Shown: piece by piece, positions 7,397 to 15,066 of the stretch | How the letters are laid out: every line of letters starts with the position of its first letter | Numbering within the stretch: position 1 is the stretch's first letter | Notes under the pieces: model-generated | Database searches by the model: none | Seen by the model: the letters and a program-made list of their open reading frames with translations, nothing else | Told to the model about the DNA's origin: nothing | Assembly: GCA_028876495.1 (NCBI GenBank) | Contig: JAGWRO010000089.1 | Coordinates: 176,598-240,597, forward strand | DNA: 64,000 bases | From: Bacteroidota bacterium | GTDB lineage: Bacteria > Bacteroidota > Bacteroidia > Chitinophagales > Chitinophagaceae | Direction of reading: 5' to 3' | Program-made: the position numbers and the translations under genes

Positions 7397-8016
7397 TTAA
7401 GGGTTATTTTATTGCGGCCTAATTCTACCAGGCCTTCGTCTTCCATTTGTTTTAGTAAGCGGGAAACCACTACTCGTGCAGTTCCCAACTCATTGGCCAG
7501 TTGCTCGTGAGTAACGTAAAGAGTATGGCTTTTGGTAAGTTCTGACTTTCTTTTAATAAAATTAAGAAGGCGTTCATCCATCTTTTTAAAGGCTACAGCA
7601 TTCACCACTCCCAGTAATTCTTCAAAACGTTTATGATAAAGGTTGAAAATGTAATCGAGCCATTCGGGGAATTCTTTTATAAGTTCAGTTACTTTTTCAA
7701 CAGGAATAAAAAGTATATCAGTTTTTTCTTCGGCAATCGCTTTTACTTTGCTTGTATCTTCATGTATGCCTCCAAGGAAAGACATGATACAACTTTCGCC
7801 TGGTTTTATATAATACAATAAAATTTCGCGTCCTTCTTCATCAGTGCGCATTACCCTTACGCTTCCGTTGATAACAATTGGAATGGCTTTGATGTATGCA
7901 TTTTCATTCTGGATCATATCTCCTTCGGAAAATGTTTTTACATTACCATAATGAAGTAATTTTTCTTTTATCTCGGGAGAGTATCTGAATTCAAATATTT
8001 TATCTAATTCTTCCAT
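7393..8016 (-). CDS. Crp/Fnr family transcriptional regulator
   Basis: A 207-residue regulator. An N-terminal cyclic-nucleotide-binding-type beta-roll spans about 20-120 (GDMIQNENAYIKAIPIVINGSVRV, and PGESCIMSFLGG at about 71-82). A C-terminal winged helix-turn-helix spans about 145-207, with recognition-helix region GTARVVVSRLLKQME. No FeS-ligating cysteine cluster like that of E. coli FNR is visible; one cysteine lies in PGESCIM. Its gene is 25 bases after DUF1634 and probably cotranscribed with the large TauE gene. Three shared palindromes in front of neighbouring genes are its likely targets. The signal sensed is unknown; sulfide, persulfide or redox state would fit the context. Confidence 0.93.
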   Translation of the reverse strand: MEELDKIFEFRYSPEIKEKLLHYGNVKTFSEGDMIQNENAYIKAIPIVINGSVRVMRTDEEGREILLYYIKPGESCIMSFLGGIHEDTSKVKAIAEEKTDILFIPVEKVTELIKEFPEWLDYIFNLYHKRFEELLGVVNAVAFKKMDERLLNFIKRKSELTKSHTLYVTHEQLANELGTARVVVSRLLKQMEDEGLVELGRNKITLK

Positions 8017-8041
8017 AAAATTGCATTGATGTTTTCAGGGA

Positions 8042-8431
8042 TTATGCGGCTGCTACGCTAAAAATGCTGTAAGCGATTATCCCTAATACAATCAAAGATA
8101 TTGCTACATATAAAAAATCCTTTTCAATGAAGAAACCTATTACGGCAAATATTACGCGTGCAACAGGAGTGGCGATAAGCAACAGAAGTCCCATCTGGAT
8201 GATAGAGAGACTGTCGAAGTGAATAACACCTTCCATGATTTGACTGACAGAACGAAGATTCGAAGGTTCTCCCCTGAACGTTTTAAAATGAGGAATTGAA
8301 AATCCGTGTTGAATTAAATAATAGATTCCACCTATTAAAATAAGTGTTCCGGAAATAATCACCCCGGTAATAAGTAGTCTTCCCATCACTGCTTCAATAT
8401 CATAATCCGATATTTTAATTTCCTTCTTCAT
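8042..8431 (-). CDS. DUF1634 membrane protein
   Basis: A 129-residue protein with three hydrophobic segments (about 17-38, 72-95 and 103-125), matching DUF1634, a family almost always encoded next to TauE/SafE transporters. It overlaps the upstream TauE gene by 4 bases (ATGA), so the two are translationally coupled and probably form one transport unit. No catalytic residues are evident. The biochemical role is unknown. Confidence 0.85.
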   Translation of the reverse strand: MKKEIKISDYDIEAVMGRLLITGVIISGTLILIGGIYYLIQHGFSIPHFKTFRGEPSNLRSVSQIMEGVIHFDSLSIIQMGLLLLIATPVARVIFAVIGFFIEKDFLYVAISLIVLGIIAYSIFSVAAA

Positions 8432-9264
8432 ATTTGTCCGGTTATTCCGTTATAAATCATTTGAAATGCTAAAAAAACAATAATGATGGCAAAAAGTATT
8501 CGAAGCCATTTGGTTTCTGATTTTACGAGGATCTTCGAGCCTAAAAATGCACCGCCAATCACTCCAAGTACCACTGGCATGGACAGACCCGGATTGATAT
8601 AACCTCTTTGCATATAAATCCCGGCGCTCGCTGCAGCAGTCACGCCAATCATAAAGTTACTCGTCGTAGTGGAAACTTTAAAAGGCAGCCTCATAAAATG
8701 ATCCATTGCAATTACTTTTAATGCACCGGAGCCGATACCCAATAATCCTGAAATTAAACCTGCAATTGCCATCATAAAAAAACCGCCTGGTATATTTTGG
8801 GCAGAATATTTGATTTCTCCCTTTGCTGTCGGATAAGAGCTGTCTAATTTTAATGCCGTCGCAAACTTTCCTGCTTTGGCTTGTACCAGCACTTCCTCTT
8901 TTTTCTTTAAGGATAGTGCTGCTGAAAAAATCAAAACAAATCCAAAAATAACGGCGATAATATGAGTAGGTGCATAAATGGCCAGGGTGGCACCACCCAC
9001 CGCTCCGAGCGTGGTGGCAATTTCTAAAAACATGCCAATACGAATATTTGAAATTCCTTCTTTTACATACGCTGCGGCTGCGCCTGAGGAAGTGGCAATA
9101 ACAGAGATGAGCGAAGCGCCAATAGCATAATGAATATCAACACCAAATCCCAGTGTCAGCAGCGGAATGATTACTACACCGCCACCTAAACCTGTCAATG
9201 AACCAACTAATCCGGCTAAAAATGATCCGGCTAAAACGATGAGAGAAAAGAGAAGAACCGTCAT
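8428..9264 (-). CDS. Full-length TauE/SafE sulfite exporter family protein
   Basis: A 278-residue inner-membrane transporter with about eight hydrophobic segments and two family repeats: GLVGSLTGLGGGVVIIPLL at about 19-37 and GLISGLLGIGSGALKVIAM at about 169-187. The family moves sulfite, sulfoacetate and similar organosulfur anions. It is the first gene of a predicted TauE-DUF1634-crp operon with a perfect -7 box 20 bases upstream of the ATG. It differs from the half-size TauE nearby in length and sequence, so the locus carries two separate exporters. Substrate is inferred from context. Confidence 0.92.
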   Translation of the reverse strand: MTVLLFSLIVLAGSFLAGLVGSLTGLGGGVVIIPLLTLGFGVDIHYAIGASLISVIATSSGAAAAYVKEGISNIRIGMFLEIATTLGAVGGATLAIYAPTHIIAVIFGFVLIFSAALSLKKKEEVLVQAKAGKFATALKLDSSYPTAKGEIKYSAQNIPGGFFMMAIAGLISGLLGIGSGALKVIAMDHFMRLPFKVSTTTSNFMIGVTAAASAGIYMQRGYINPGLSMPVVLGVIGGAFLGSKILVKSETKWLRILFAIIIVFLAFQMIYNGITGQI

Positions 9265-9283
9265 ATTTTTTTAAAATTACGGC

Positions 9284-9291
9284 CAAAGGTA
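9284..9291 (-). promoter_or_regulatory. -7 promoter box upstream of large tauE
   Basis: Minus-strand TACCTTTG, a perfect TAnnTTTG match, 19 bases before the start codon. No matching Fnr-type palindrome lies at the corresponding upstream position, so this promoter appears to be controlled differently from the three regulated ones. Confidence 0.5.
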
Positions 9292-9348
9292 CAGAATGCA
9301 GCAACTTTCAGGCGCTTTAAATATCTATAAGTTGAGTAGGATAATTGC

Positions 9349-9657
9349 TTATTGATTAAACTTTTCGCGCCAGGCCAACATTCCACCTGTTAGGTTTTTT
9401 GTATTGGAAAAGCCCATTTGCTCTAATATCATTGCGGCAATACCACTCCTTTGTCCGCTACGGCAATACAAGATTACTTCCTTGTTTTTAAGGTCTTCAA
9501 TGTCTTCAATTTGCATGTTTTGAATGTTTCCTAAAGGAAGTGCAACTCCCCCAATGTTATATTCAGCTATTTCTTCAGGCTGTCTTACATCTACAAGATT
9601 TAGTTTTTCGCCTTTGTCCAGCCTTTCTTTTACTTCTTCAGGAGAAATATTCATCAT
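9349..9657 (-). CDS. Single-domain rhodanese
   Basis: A 102-residue rhodanese with catalytic Cys65 in the loop YCRSGQRS, and LVDVRQPEE at about 21-29. The loop differs from the CCASG loop of the two rhodaneses at 3955-4538, so it belongs to the more common GlpE/PspE-like type. It begins 5 bases after the PASTA gene, so it may be cotranscribed with ddl and the PASTA gene rather than with the sulfur operon. There is no signal peptide. Confidence 0.92.
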   Translation of the reverse strand: MMNISPEEVKERLDKGEKLNLVDVRQPEEIAEYNIGGVALPLGNIQNMQIEDIEDLKNKEVILYCRSGQRSGIAAMILEQMGFSNTKNLTGGMLAWREKFNQ

Positions 9658-9662
9658 ATTAT

Positions 9663-10481
9663 TTATTGTTTTATGAGTTGAGAACTATCGGTTTTTAAGC
9701 TATCAATTGCGGGACGTTCTGCCTGTATCCAGATGTCCATTGTTTGTCCGGGCTGAATATAATTTGGTGAACTGTTATAATCATATACTCCAGGGTTTTG
9801 CCTGTAAATATAAGCGTTTGAAGTATCTGTAATATTCCCGGTTGTAAGTATAGCTGCCAACAAAATGCCTTTACTTGCCAGTAGGGATCTTGCGTCTTGT
9901 ACCGTTAAACCTGTTAAATCCGGCACAGGAATCTGTACAGCTTCAAGTCCGCCACCAATAACTAAATCGATTTTGGAGCCCCACTTTATCTTTGAGCCAA
10001 AGGTTATCTTTTTGCCCTTGTAATCCTGTTCCAAAACTGATCCTTTCATAAAATTAGGACGATAAGTAGTGTCGCCCAATTCCAGATGATTTTTGGTGAG
10101 TTTATCTACAGCAAAACGGTAACTCAATCCTTCAAGGTTGGGCATTTCAATCATTGGTAAAGTAGTGGGATTCACATTTAAAAAAACCGTACGGTTCACT
10201 TTCACAGTTGCGCCCGGATCGGGTAATTGTTTTTTAACAGTATTTAAAGGCAGGCTGTCATTGTACAGTGAATCGGTGATAATTACATCAAAGCCTTTAT
10301 TTTCTAAAAAATCAGTTGCACTGTCTACATTTTTTCCGATAACAGAAGGTACTTTTAAAGATTCTCCATGATGTGTGATCCAGCCGAGTGACTGAAAAAA
10401 TAAAAGCCCAAGCAAGAATATTAAAGCTATGGCTGCCAGCAGATTCACTAAAAAACTTTGTCTTGCGATAAATCTAAACAC
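9663..10481 (-). CDS. PASTA-domain membrane protein
   Basis: A 272-residue protein with a short cytoplasmic N-terminus, one membrane segment at about 12-34, and three PASTA-like repeats in the periplasm (about 40-105, 110-178 and 183-255; each starts with a VPxLxGL or related motif). No kinase or transpeptidase domain is attached. PASTA domains bind peptidoglycan or muropeptides. It is encoded 45 bases after ddl in the same direction, an arrangement I recall as common in Bacteroidota, suggesting a cell-wall role. The C-terminal tail is serine/aspartate-rich. Confidence 0.88.
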   Translation of the reverse strand: MFRFIARQSFLVNLLAAIALIFLLGLLFFQSLGWITHHGESLKVPSVIGKNVDSATDFLENKGFDVIITDSLYNDSLPLNTVKKQLPDPGATVKVNRTVFLNVNPTTLPMIEMPNLEGLSYRFAVDKLTKNHLELGDTTYRPNFMKGSVLEQDYKGKKITFGSKIKWGSKIDLVIGGGLEAVQIPVPDLTGLTVQDARSLLASKGILLAAILTTGNITDTSNAYIYRQNPGVYDYNSSPNYIQPGQTMDIWIQAERPAIDSLKTDSSQLIKQ

Positions 10482-10526
10482 GGTACATGTATAAGTGAAA
10501 AAATAAAGTGTTGCAATTTAATAAAT

Positions 10527-11513
10527 TTAAGCAGGTAAACATTCCTCCAGTAACGCCGTATAAAAATCCATCAATGTCCAACCCATTACTTTTACCTGCT
10601 GGGGAACAAGGCTGGCTTCAGTTTGACCGGGTACAGTGTTTATTTCCAGCATGTAGGGTTGATGGTCTTCCTCGTTATAAATAAAGTCTATCCTTACAAT
10701 TCCACGGCAATTAAAAATTTGATAAATTTTTATCGCCTGCTCTTTTATTTGCAGGGCAATATCATCTGTTACTTCGGCAGGTGTTATTTCCTGGCTGGCG
10801 CCAAGATATTTTGCTTCATAATCAAAAAACTCTTTTTTGGTTATGATCTCAGTGATTGGTAAAGGAATGATCTTTCCTTTTGATTTAAAAACACCAATCG
10901 TTAATTCTCTTCCTTTGATAAATTCCTCTACCAAAACCTGGTCGTCTTCTTTAAAAGCTTTTTGGATGGCTACGCCTAATTCTTCTGAAGGAGAATTCAC
11001 TTTGCTCATGCCAATACTTGATCCGCCATTATTAGGCTTCACGAAGACCGGAAATTTTAAATTTTTAACTAATTCATCCGGGCTTTGATAGGTATTTTTA
11101 AATAATAATACTGAATTAGCTACTTTAATTCCGGCAAAGGAAGCCACCGCCACTGTATATCTTTTATTAAAAGTAAGTGCTGAAATGGCGCAATTGCATG
11201 AAGTGTAAGGAAGGCCAAGCATATCAAAATATCCCTGCAATTTTCCGTCTTCGCCAGGCGTTCCATGAATACCGATCAAAACCGCCTCAAAATGTATTTT
11301 TTGTTGGTCAACGATGATTGAAAAATCATTTTTATCTACTTCAGTTTTTCCATTCTTATATTCATAAAACCAACCTTTTGGTGTAATATCAATTTTATAA
11401 TAGTCAAACTTTTCCGGATCAATATTTTTTTCTATCGTTTTTGCCGACAGATAAGAAATTTCAGCTTCACCGGAATAGCCGCCGGTAACAAACGCGATCT
11501 TTGGTTTATTCAT
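10527..11513 (-). CDS. ddl: D-alanine--D-alanine ligase
   Basis: A 328-residue ATP-grasp enzyme that joins two D-alanines for the peptidoglycan stem peptide. The N-terminal GGYSGEAEISYLSA motif, ATP-binding PVFVKPNNGGSSIGM at about 155-169, and the C-terminal EINTVPGQTEASLVPQQ are all present. The length is normal. The gene is followed by the PASTA protein gene on the same strand. The ATG start sits directly before the first beta strand of the fold. Confidence 0.97.
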   Translation of the reverse strand: MNKPKIAFVTGGYSGEAEISYLSAKTIEKNIDPEKFDYYKIDITPKGWFYEYKNGKTEVDKNDFSIIVDQQKIHFEAVLIGIHGTPGEDGKLQGYFDMLGLPYTSCNCAISALTFNKRYTVAVASFAGIKVANSVLLFKNTYQSPDELVKNLKFPVFVKPNNGGSSIGMSKVNSPSEELGVAIQKAFKEDDQVLVEEFIKGRELTIGVFKSKGKIIPLPITEIITKKEFFDYEAKYLGASQEITPAEVTDDIALQIKEQAIKIYQIFNCRGIVRIDFIYNEEDHQPYMLEINTVPGQTEASLVPQQVKVMGWTLMDFYTALLEECLPA

Positions 11514-11653
11514 TTATTGGCCAATTTAGCGTCTAAAATAAATTAAATTTAGAATAATACGAATCCGGATAAAATAAAAATCTCCATTATTTATTGTTTT
11601 ACTGCCAAACACCTGTTTTTAATTAAAGAAGTTGGTTCAACTATAGAAAAAAA

Positions 11654-11672
11654 ATCCCGCAAAAAGCGGGAT
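11654..11672 (-). terminator. Rho-independent terminator
   Basis: Perfect 7-bp stem ATCCCGC/GCGGGAT with a 5-nt loop, followed on the minus strand by a run of eight T. It lies 9 bases beyond the L,D-transpeptidase stop codon and separates that gene from ddl. Confidence 0.9.
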
Positions 11673-11680
11673 CAAAATAT

Positions 11681-12421
11681 TTAAGAACGCGATTGTAACA
11701 ATGGTGATCGTAAAATGTATTTTTGGTTATCGCTGTACACAAAAAAGCATGATCCGTCTTTGATGGTTTTAATGATAGGGGCTGCAACCTTCTGGGGTAT
11801 CGCCGGGCAACCATAGCTTCTGCCTAAATAACCAAGAGATTTTACGGTTCTTTCGCTTACATAAGCAGCAGGATGAATAACAATTGCACGACTTTCGGCA
11901 TTGTCATTAATTCCTTTTTCTTCACCTTCAAGCCTTAAAGAAAGCCCATTTTCTCCATAATAAGTATCCTGCGTTACATAAAAACCGAGGCTACTCATGT
12001 GGCTTTTGGGCGAGTTGGAAAAACGGTTGGCATATTCTTTTCCTGAATTGCGCCCATGCGCCACATACGTATTAAAAAGTAATTTATAGTTTTCAAGATC
12101 TATTACAAACAAACGTTTTTGAGTAGATGGCAGACTGAAATCTACAATGGATAATATATTATCATTATTCAGCTTTCCCTGTGAAAGTAAAATATTATAT
12201 CCCTTCATACCCTCAACAAATGCTTGTTTTGATAACCCGAGGGAGTTCAATTGTAGACTATCGTAAATAAGCAATTTGTTAGTAATATCCGGATTTGCGG
12301 GGCTATACTTTTTTGCAACTGTCGTTTTCACAGTTAACGGTGCAGGTTTAAACCTTGCAAAAGTAAAAGCCAAAGAAATTAAACAGAGAAAAAGCAGGCG
12401 TAGCGGTAGTAAGTTCTTCAT
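11681..12421 (-). CDS. Murein L,D-transpeptidase catalytic-domain protein
   Basis: A 246-residue exported protein. An N-terminal hydrophobic segment (about 6-22) is a signal peptide or anchor. The catalytic region includes RLFVIDLENYKLLFNTYVAHG at its start, HMSSLGFYVT, and the active-site motif GRSYGCPAIP with Cys205. It belongs to the YkuD-related group common in Bacteroidota. It would make 3-3 crosslinks or otherwise act on peptidoglycan. It is a single-gene unit, with a strong terminator just downstream and a 362-bp spacer upstream shared with the divergent recG gene. Confidence 0.9.
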   Translation of the reverse strand: MKNLLPLRLLFLCLISLAFTFARFKPAPLTVKTTVAKKYSPANPDITNKLLIYDSLQLNSLGLSKQAFVEGMKGYNILLSQGKLNNDNILSIVDFSLPSTQKRLFVIDLENYKLLFNTYVAHGRNSGKEYANRFSNSPKSHMSSLGFYVTQDTYYGENGLSLRLEGEEKGINDNAESRAIVIHPAAYVSERTVKSLGYLGRSYGCPAIPQKVAAPIIKTIKDGSCFFVYSDNQKYILRSPLLQSRS

Positions 12422-12783
12422 AGATTTTTCAAGTGGTGTTTTGTGGTTTTAAAATAAACAAAAAAACACTGGATCAAAAGGTGTTTCTTTGGGTTAATGT
12501 TGCCTGTTAGCCGGGCGATTTGATTTAAAAAATAGGTTTTGAATTTTTTAAATGCTCACGAATTTACTATTTCTATTTTATTAAAATCTTCTTCTACGGC
12601 CATTTTTAGCCAATTTAAAGTTGTTTTAACAAAAAAAAATAATTTTTTTTAATGTTTATTTAAAACTGATTTTTTTACATTTTATTGTGCAATTTTAAAG
12701 AGCGAGATCATTTTACCTTTTAAAATTCTCTTGTTACATCTTGTTATATTTGTGTAATTCATTTCATCGAAAAGGCAATCATT
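12422..12783. other. Divergent intergenic spacer, ldt / recG
   Basis: A very AT-rich spacer with poly-A and poly-T runs around 12630-12680. It holds the recG promoter box at 12745-12752. A weak 6-bp inverted repeat (AAACAC at 12464-12469, GTGTTT at 12481-12486) lies near the transpeptidase start. I see no convincing small gene or structured RNA. Confidence 0.5.
12745..12752 (+). promoter_or_regulatory. -7 promoter box of recG
   Basis: TATATTTG, a perfect TAnnTTTG match, 31 bases before the inferred ATT start of recG. No clear -33 TTTG lies at 17-23 bases upstream. Its position means the transcript begins near 12758, so a recG start upstream of 12760 is unlikely. Confidence 0.55.
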
Positions 12784-14895
12784 ATTTCTAATTCAGCTTC
12801 CATATTAAATAGCCCGATAGAATATTTAAAAGGTGTTGGTCCTTTAAGAGGTGACATTTTAAAAAAGGAAGCAGGGATTTATACATTTAACGATTTGCTT
12901 CAATATTTCCCATTTCGTCATATTGACCGCACTCAAATAACACCTATATCTAAAATAAATTCTGAAACCGAATATGTGCAGGTAAAAGGGAAGCTTACTT
13001 CAGTAGAAACTTTGGGAGAAAGGCGTGGCAGAAGATTGGTAGCCACACTTTATGATGGAACCGGAGAACTTGAATTGGTATGGTTTCAGGGTGTAAACTG
13101 GATACAAAAAAGTTTGCACATAGGAGCGCCATACCTTGTTTTTGGTAAAGCAGGATTTTTTATGAACACGCCTCAGATTACTCATCCCGAAACAGAATTG
13201 CTTACAGAGGCGAATAAAGAAGCTAAAAATTTCCTGGAACCTGTATATCCGGCTACTGAAAAATTGAAAGCAAAAGCAATGGGTGGCAGACAAATGGGGA
13301 AGTTGACTTTTACCCTATTGCAATTACTTTCTGAAAAAGATATTCCTGAAAATATTCCTGCTGATATTTTGGCGAAATTTCATTTGATAAAAAGATTTGA
13401 CGCTATAAAAAATATTCATTTCCCGGCTTCAAAAGCTGACTATGAAAATGCGGTTAAAAGATTAAAATTTGAAGAGCTTTTTATCTCTCAATTACGGATG
13501 GGCTTATTGCGATTTAAAAGAAATACGTTTTCTAAAGGTCATGTGTTTTCCAAGGTAGGCGATCTCTTTAATGATTTTTATACCAACCATCTTCCGTTTG
13601 AATTAACAGGTGCGCAAAAAAGAGTATTGAAAGAGATCAGGAAAGATGTTGGAAGTGGCAAACAAATGAACCGGCTTTTACAGGGTGATGTGGGTAGCGG
13701 AAAAACAATGGTAGCGCTAATGGCTATGCTTATTGCCGCAGATAACGGATATCAAAGTTGTTTCATGGCTCCTACAGAAATATTGGCACGCCAGCATTTT
13801 GAGGGATTGAAGAGCATGTTGCAAAATATTCCTGTAAAAATTGGGATTCTTACCGGTTCATCAACAGCAAAGGAGAAAAGAGAGACTTTAAAAGCAACCC
13901 TGGAGGGAGAAATTACGATATTAACAGGAACACATGCCTTGATTGAAGATGTAGTACAGTTTAAAAATCTCGGCCTGGCAATTGTCGATGAACAACATCG
14001 TTTCGGAGTGGCTCAAAGAGCAAAGCTTTGGGATAAAAATGAATTGAATCCGCACATCCTTGTAATGACTGCAACACCAATTCCCCGTACGCTGGCCCTT
14101 ACTGCTTACGGGGATCTTGACTATAGCATAATGGATGAAATGCCGCCGGGAAGAATTCCGATACAGACTGTCCACAGAATGGAATATACCAGGCCGCAGG
14201 TAATGAACTTTATTAAATCTGAAATAGAACGGGGAAGGCAGGCTTATATTATTTATCCTTTGATTGAAGAGTCGGCCAAACTTGATTTTGAAGACCTGAT
14301 GCGTGGTTATGAAGAAGTGAAAGCTTACTTTCCTGAACCAAAATATTATATAAGTATGGTTCATGGAAAGCAAAAATCTGCGCAAAAGCAAACGAATATG
14401 GATCGTTTTGTTAAGGGCGATACTCATATAATGGTTTCTACAACAGTGATAGAAGTAGGTGTAAACGTTCCAAATGCAACGGTGATGGTAATTGAAAGTG
14501 CCGAAAAATTTGGGCTTCCGCAATTGCATCAATTGAGGGGAAGAGTAGGAAGGGGAGGCGAAAAAAGTTATTGTGTTTTGTCAACTAAAGTAAAATTGTC
14601 TGCTGAAGCAAAACAACGTTTGAAAATTATGTGCGAAACCAATGATGGTTTTAAAATTGCGGAGAAAGATTTGGAAATCAGAGGCCCCGGAGATATAGAA
14701 GGGACCCGGCAAAGTGGCTTACTTAATTTTAAATTGGCTAATATTGTGGAGGATAGAAAAATTCTGGAAGCTGCAAGGTTGACTGCTGAAAAAATTATCT
14801 CTGAAGATCCTACATTGTCCTCTAATGAAAACCATTGCCTGAAAGCTTTTTTGGAAGGTGAAAAGGCTAAAACTGCCTGGAGTAAAATATCGTAA
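12784..14895 (+). CDS. recG: ATP-dependent DNA helicase RecG
   Basis: Replication-fork remodelling helicase. An N-terminal wedge/OB domain leads, then Walker A GDVGSGKT at 301-308, the DEQH box at 402-405, TATPIPRT, and the C-terminal QLRGRVGRG motif. The ORF has no ATG, GTG or TTG until 12895, yet the frame is open from 12724, and 12784-12894 encodes conserved RecG N-terminal sequence (SPIEYLKGVGPLRGDILKK). An ATT at 12784 gives (M)SNSASIL..., the typical Bacteroidota N-terminus, and 703 residues, a normal length. I therefore call ATT as the start codon. A start at TTG 12895 would delete about 37 conserved residues. Identification is certain; the start codon is an inference. Confidence 0.93.
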   Translation: MSNSASILNSPIEYLKGVGPLRGDILKKEAGIYTFNDLLQYFPFRHIDRTQITPISKINSETEYVQVKGKLTSVETLGERRGRRLVATLYDGTGELELVWFQGVNWIQKSLHIGAPYLVFGKAGFFMNTPQITHPETELLTEANKEAKNFLEPVYPATEKLKAKAMGGRQMGKLTFTLLQLLSEKDIPENIPADILAKFHLIKRFDAIKNIHFPASKADYENAVKRLKFEELFISQLRMGLLRFKRNTFSKGHVFSKVGDLFNDFYTNHLPFELTGAQKRVLKEIRKDVGSGKQMNRLLQGDVGSGKTMVALMAMLIAADNGYQSCFMAPTEILARQHFEGLKSMLQNIPVKIGILTGSSTAKEKRETLKATLEGEITILTGTHALIEDVVQFKNLGLAIVDEQHRFGVAQRAKLWDKNELNPHILVMTATPIPRTLALTAYGDLDYSIMDEMPPGRIPIQTVHRMEYTRPQVMNFIKSEIERGRQAYIIYPLIEESAKLDFEDLMRGYEEVKAYFPEPKYYISMVHGKQKSAQKQTNMDRFVKGDTHIMVSTTVIEVGVNVPNATVMVIESAEKFGLPQLHQLRGRVGRGGEKSYCVLSTKVKLSAEAKQRLKIMCETNDGFKIAEKDLEIRGPGDIEGTRQSGLLNFKLANIVEDRKILEAARLTAEKIISEDPTLSSNENHCLKAFLEGEKAKTAWSKIS

Positions 14896-15066
14896 TTATT
14901 TAGATAAAATGGTTATGTTAAGAAGCTATTAAATTGAAAAACAGAAAATTAATTTCTTACTCTTCTTCCAATTGTTTCGTAAATTTATTTCCTGTTTCTC
15001 AATTGCTTTCTGTGACCCTTAAATTTAATATCCGGAACCTTTAAATTAATTTATCGTAATTAATTC

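Noticed and set aside
9314..9327. Possible fourth Crp/Fnr site upstream of the large TauE gene
   Set aside because: At the position expected from the -7 box the sequence is GCTTT-AAAT-ATCTA. The right half does not match GTTAC, so it was not counted.
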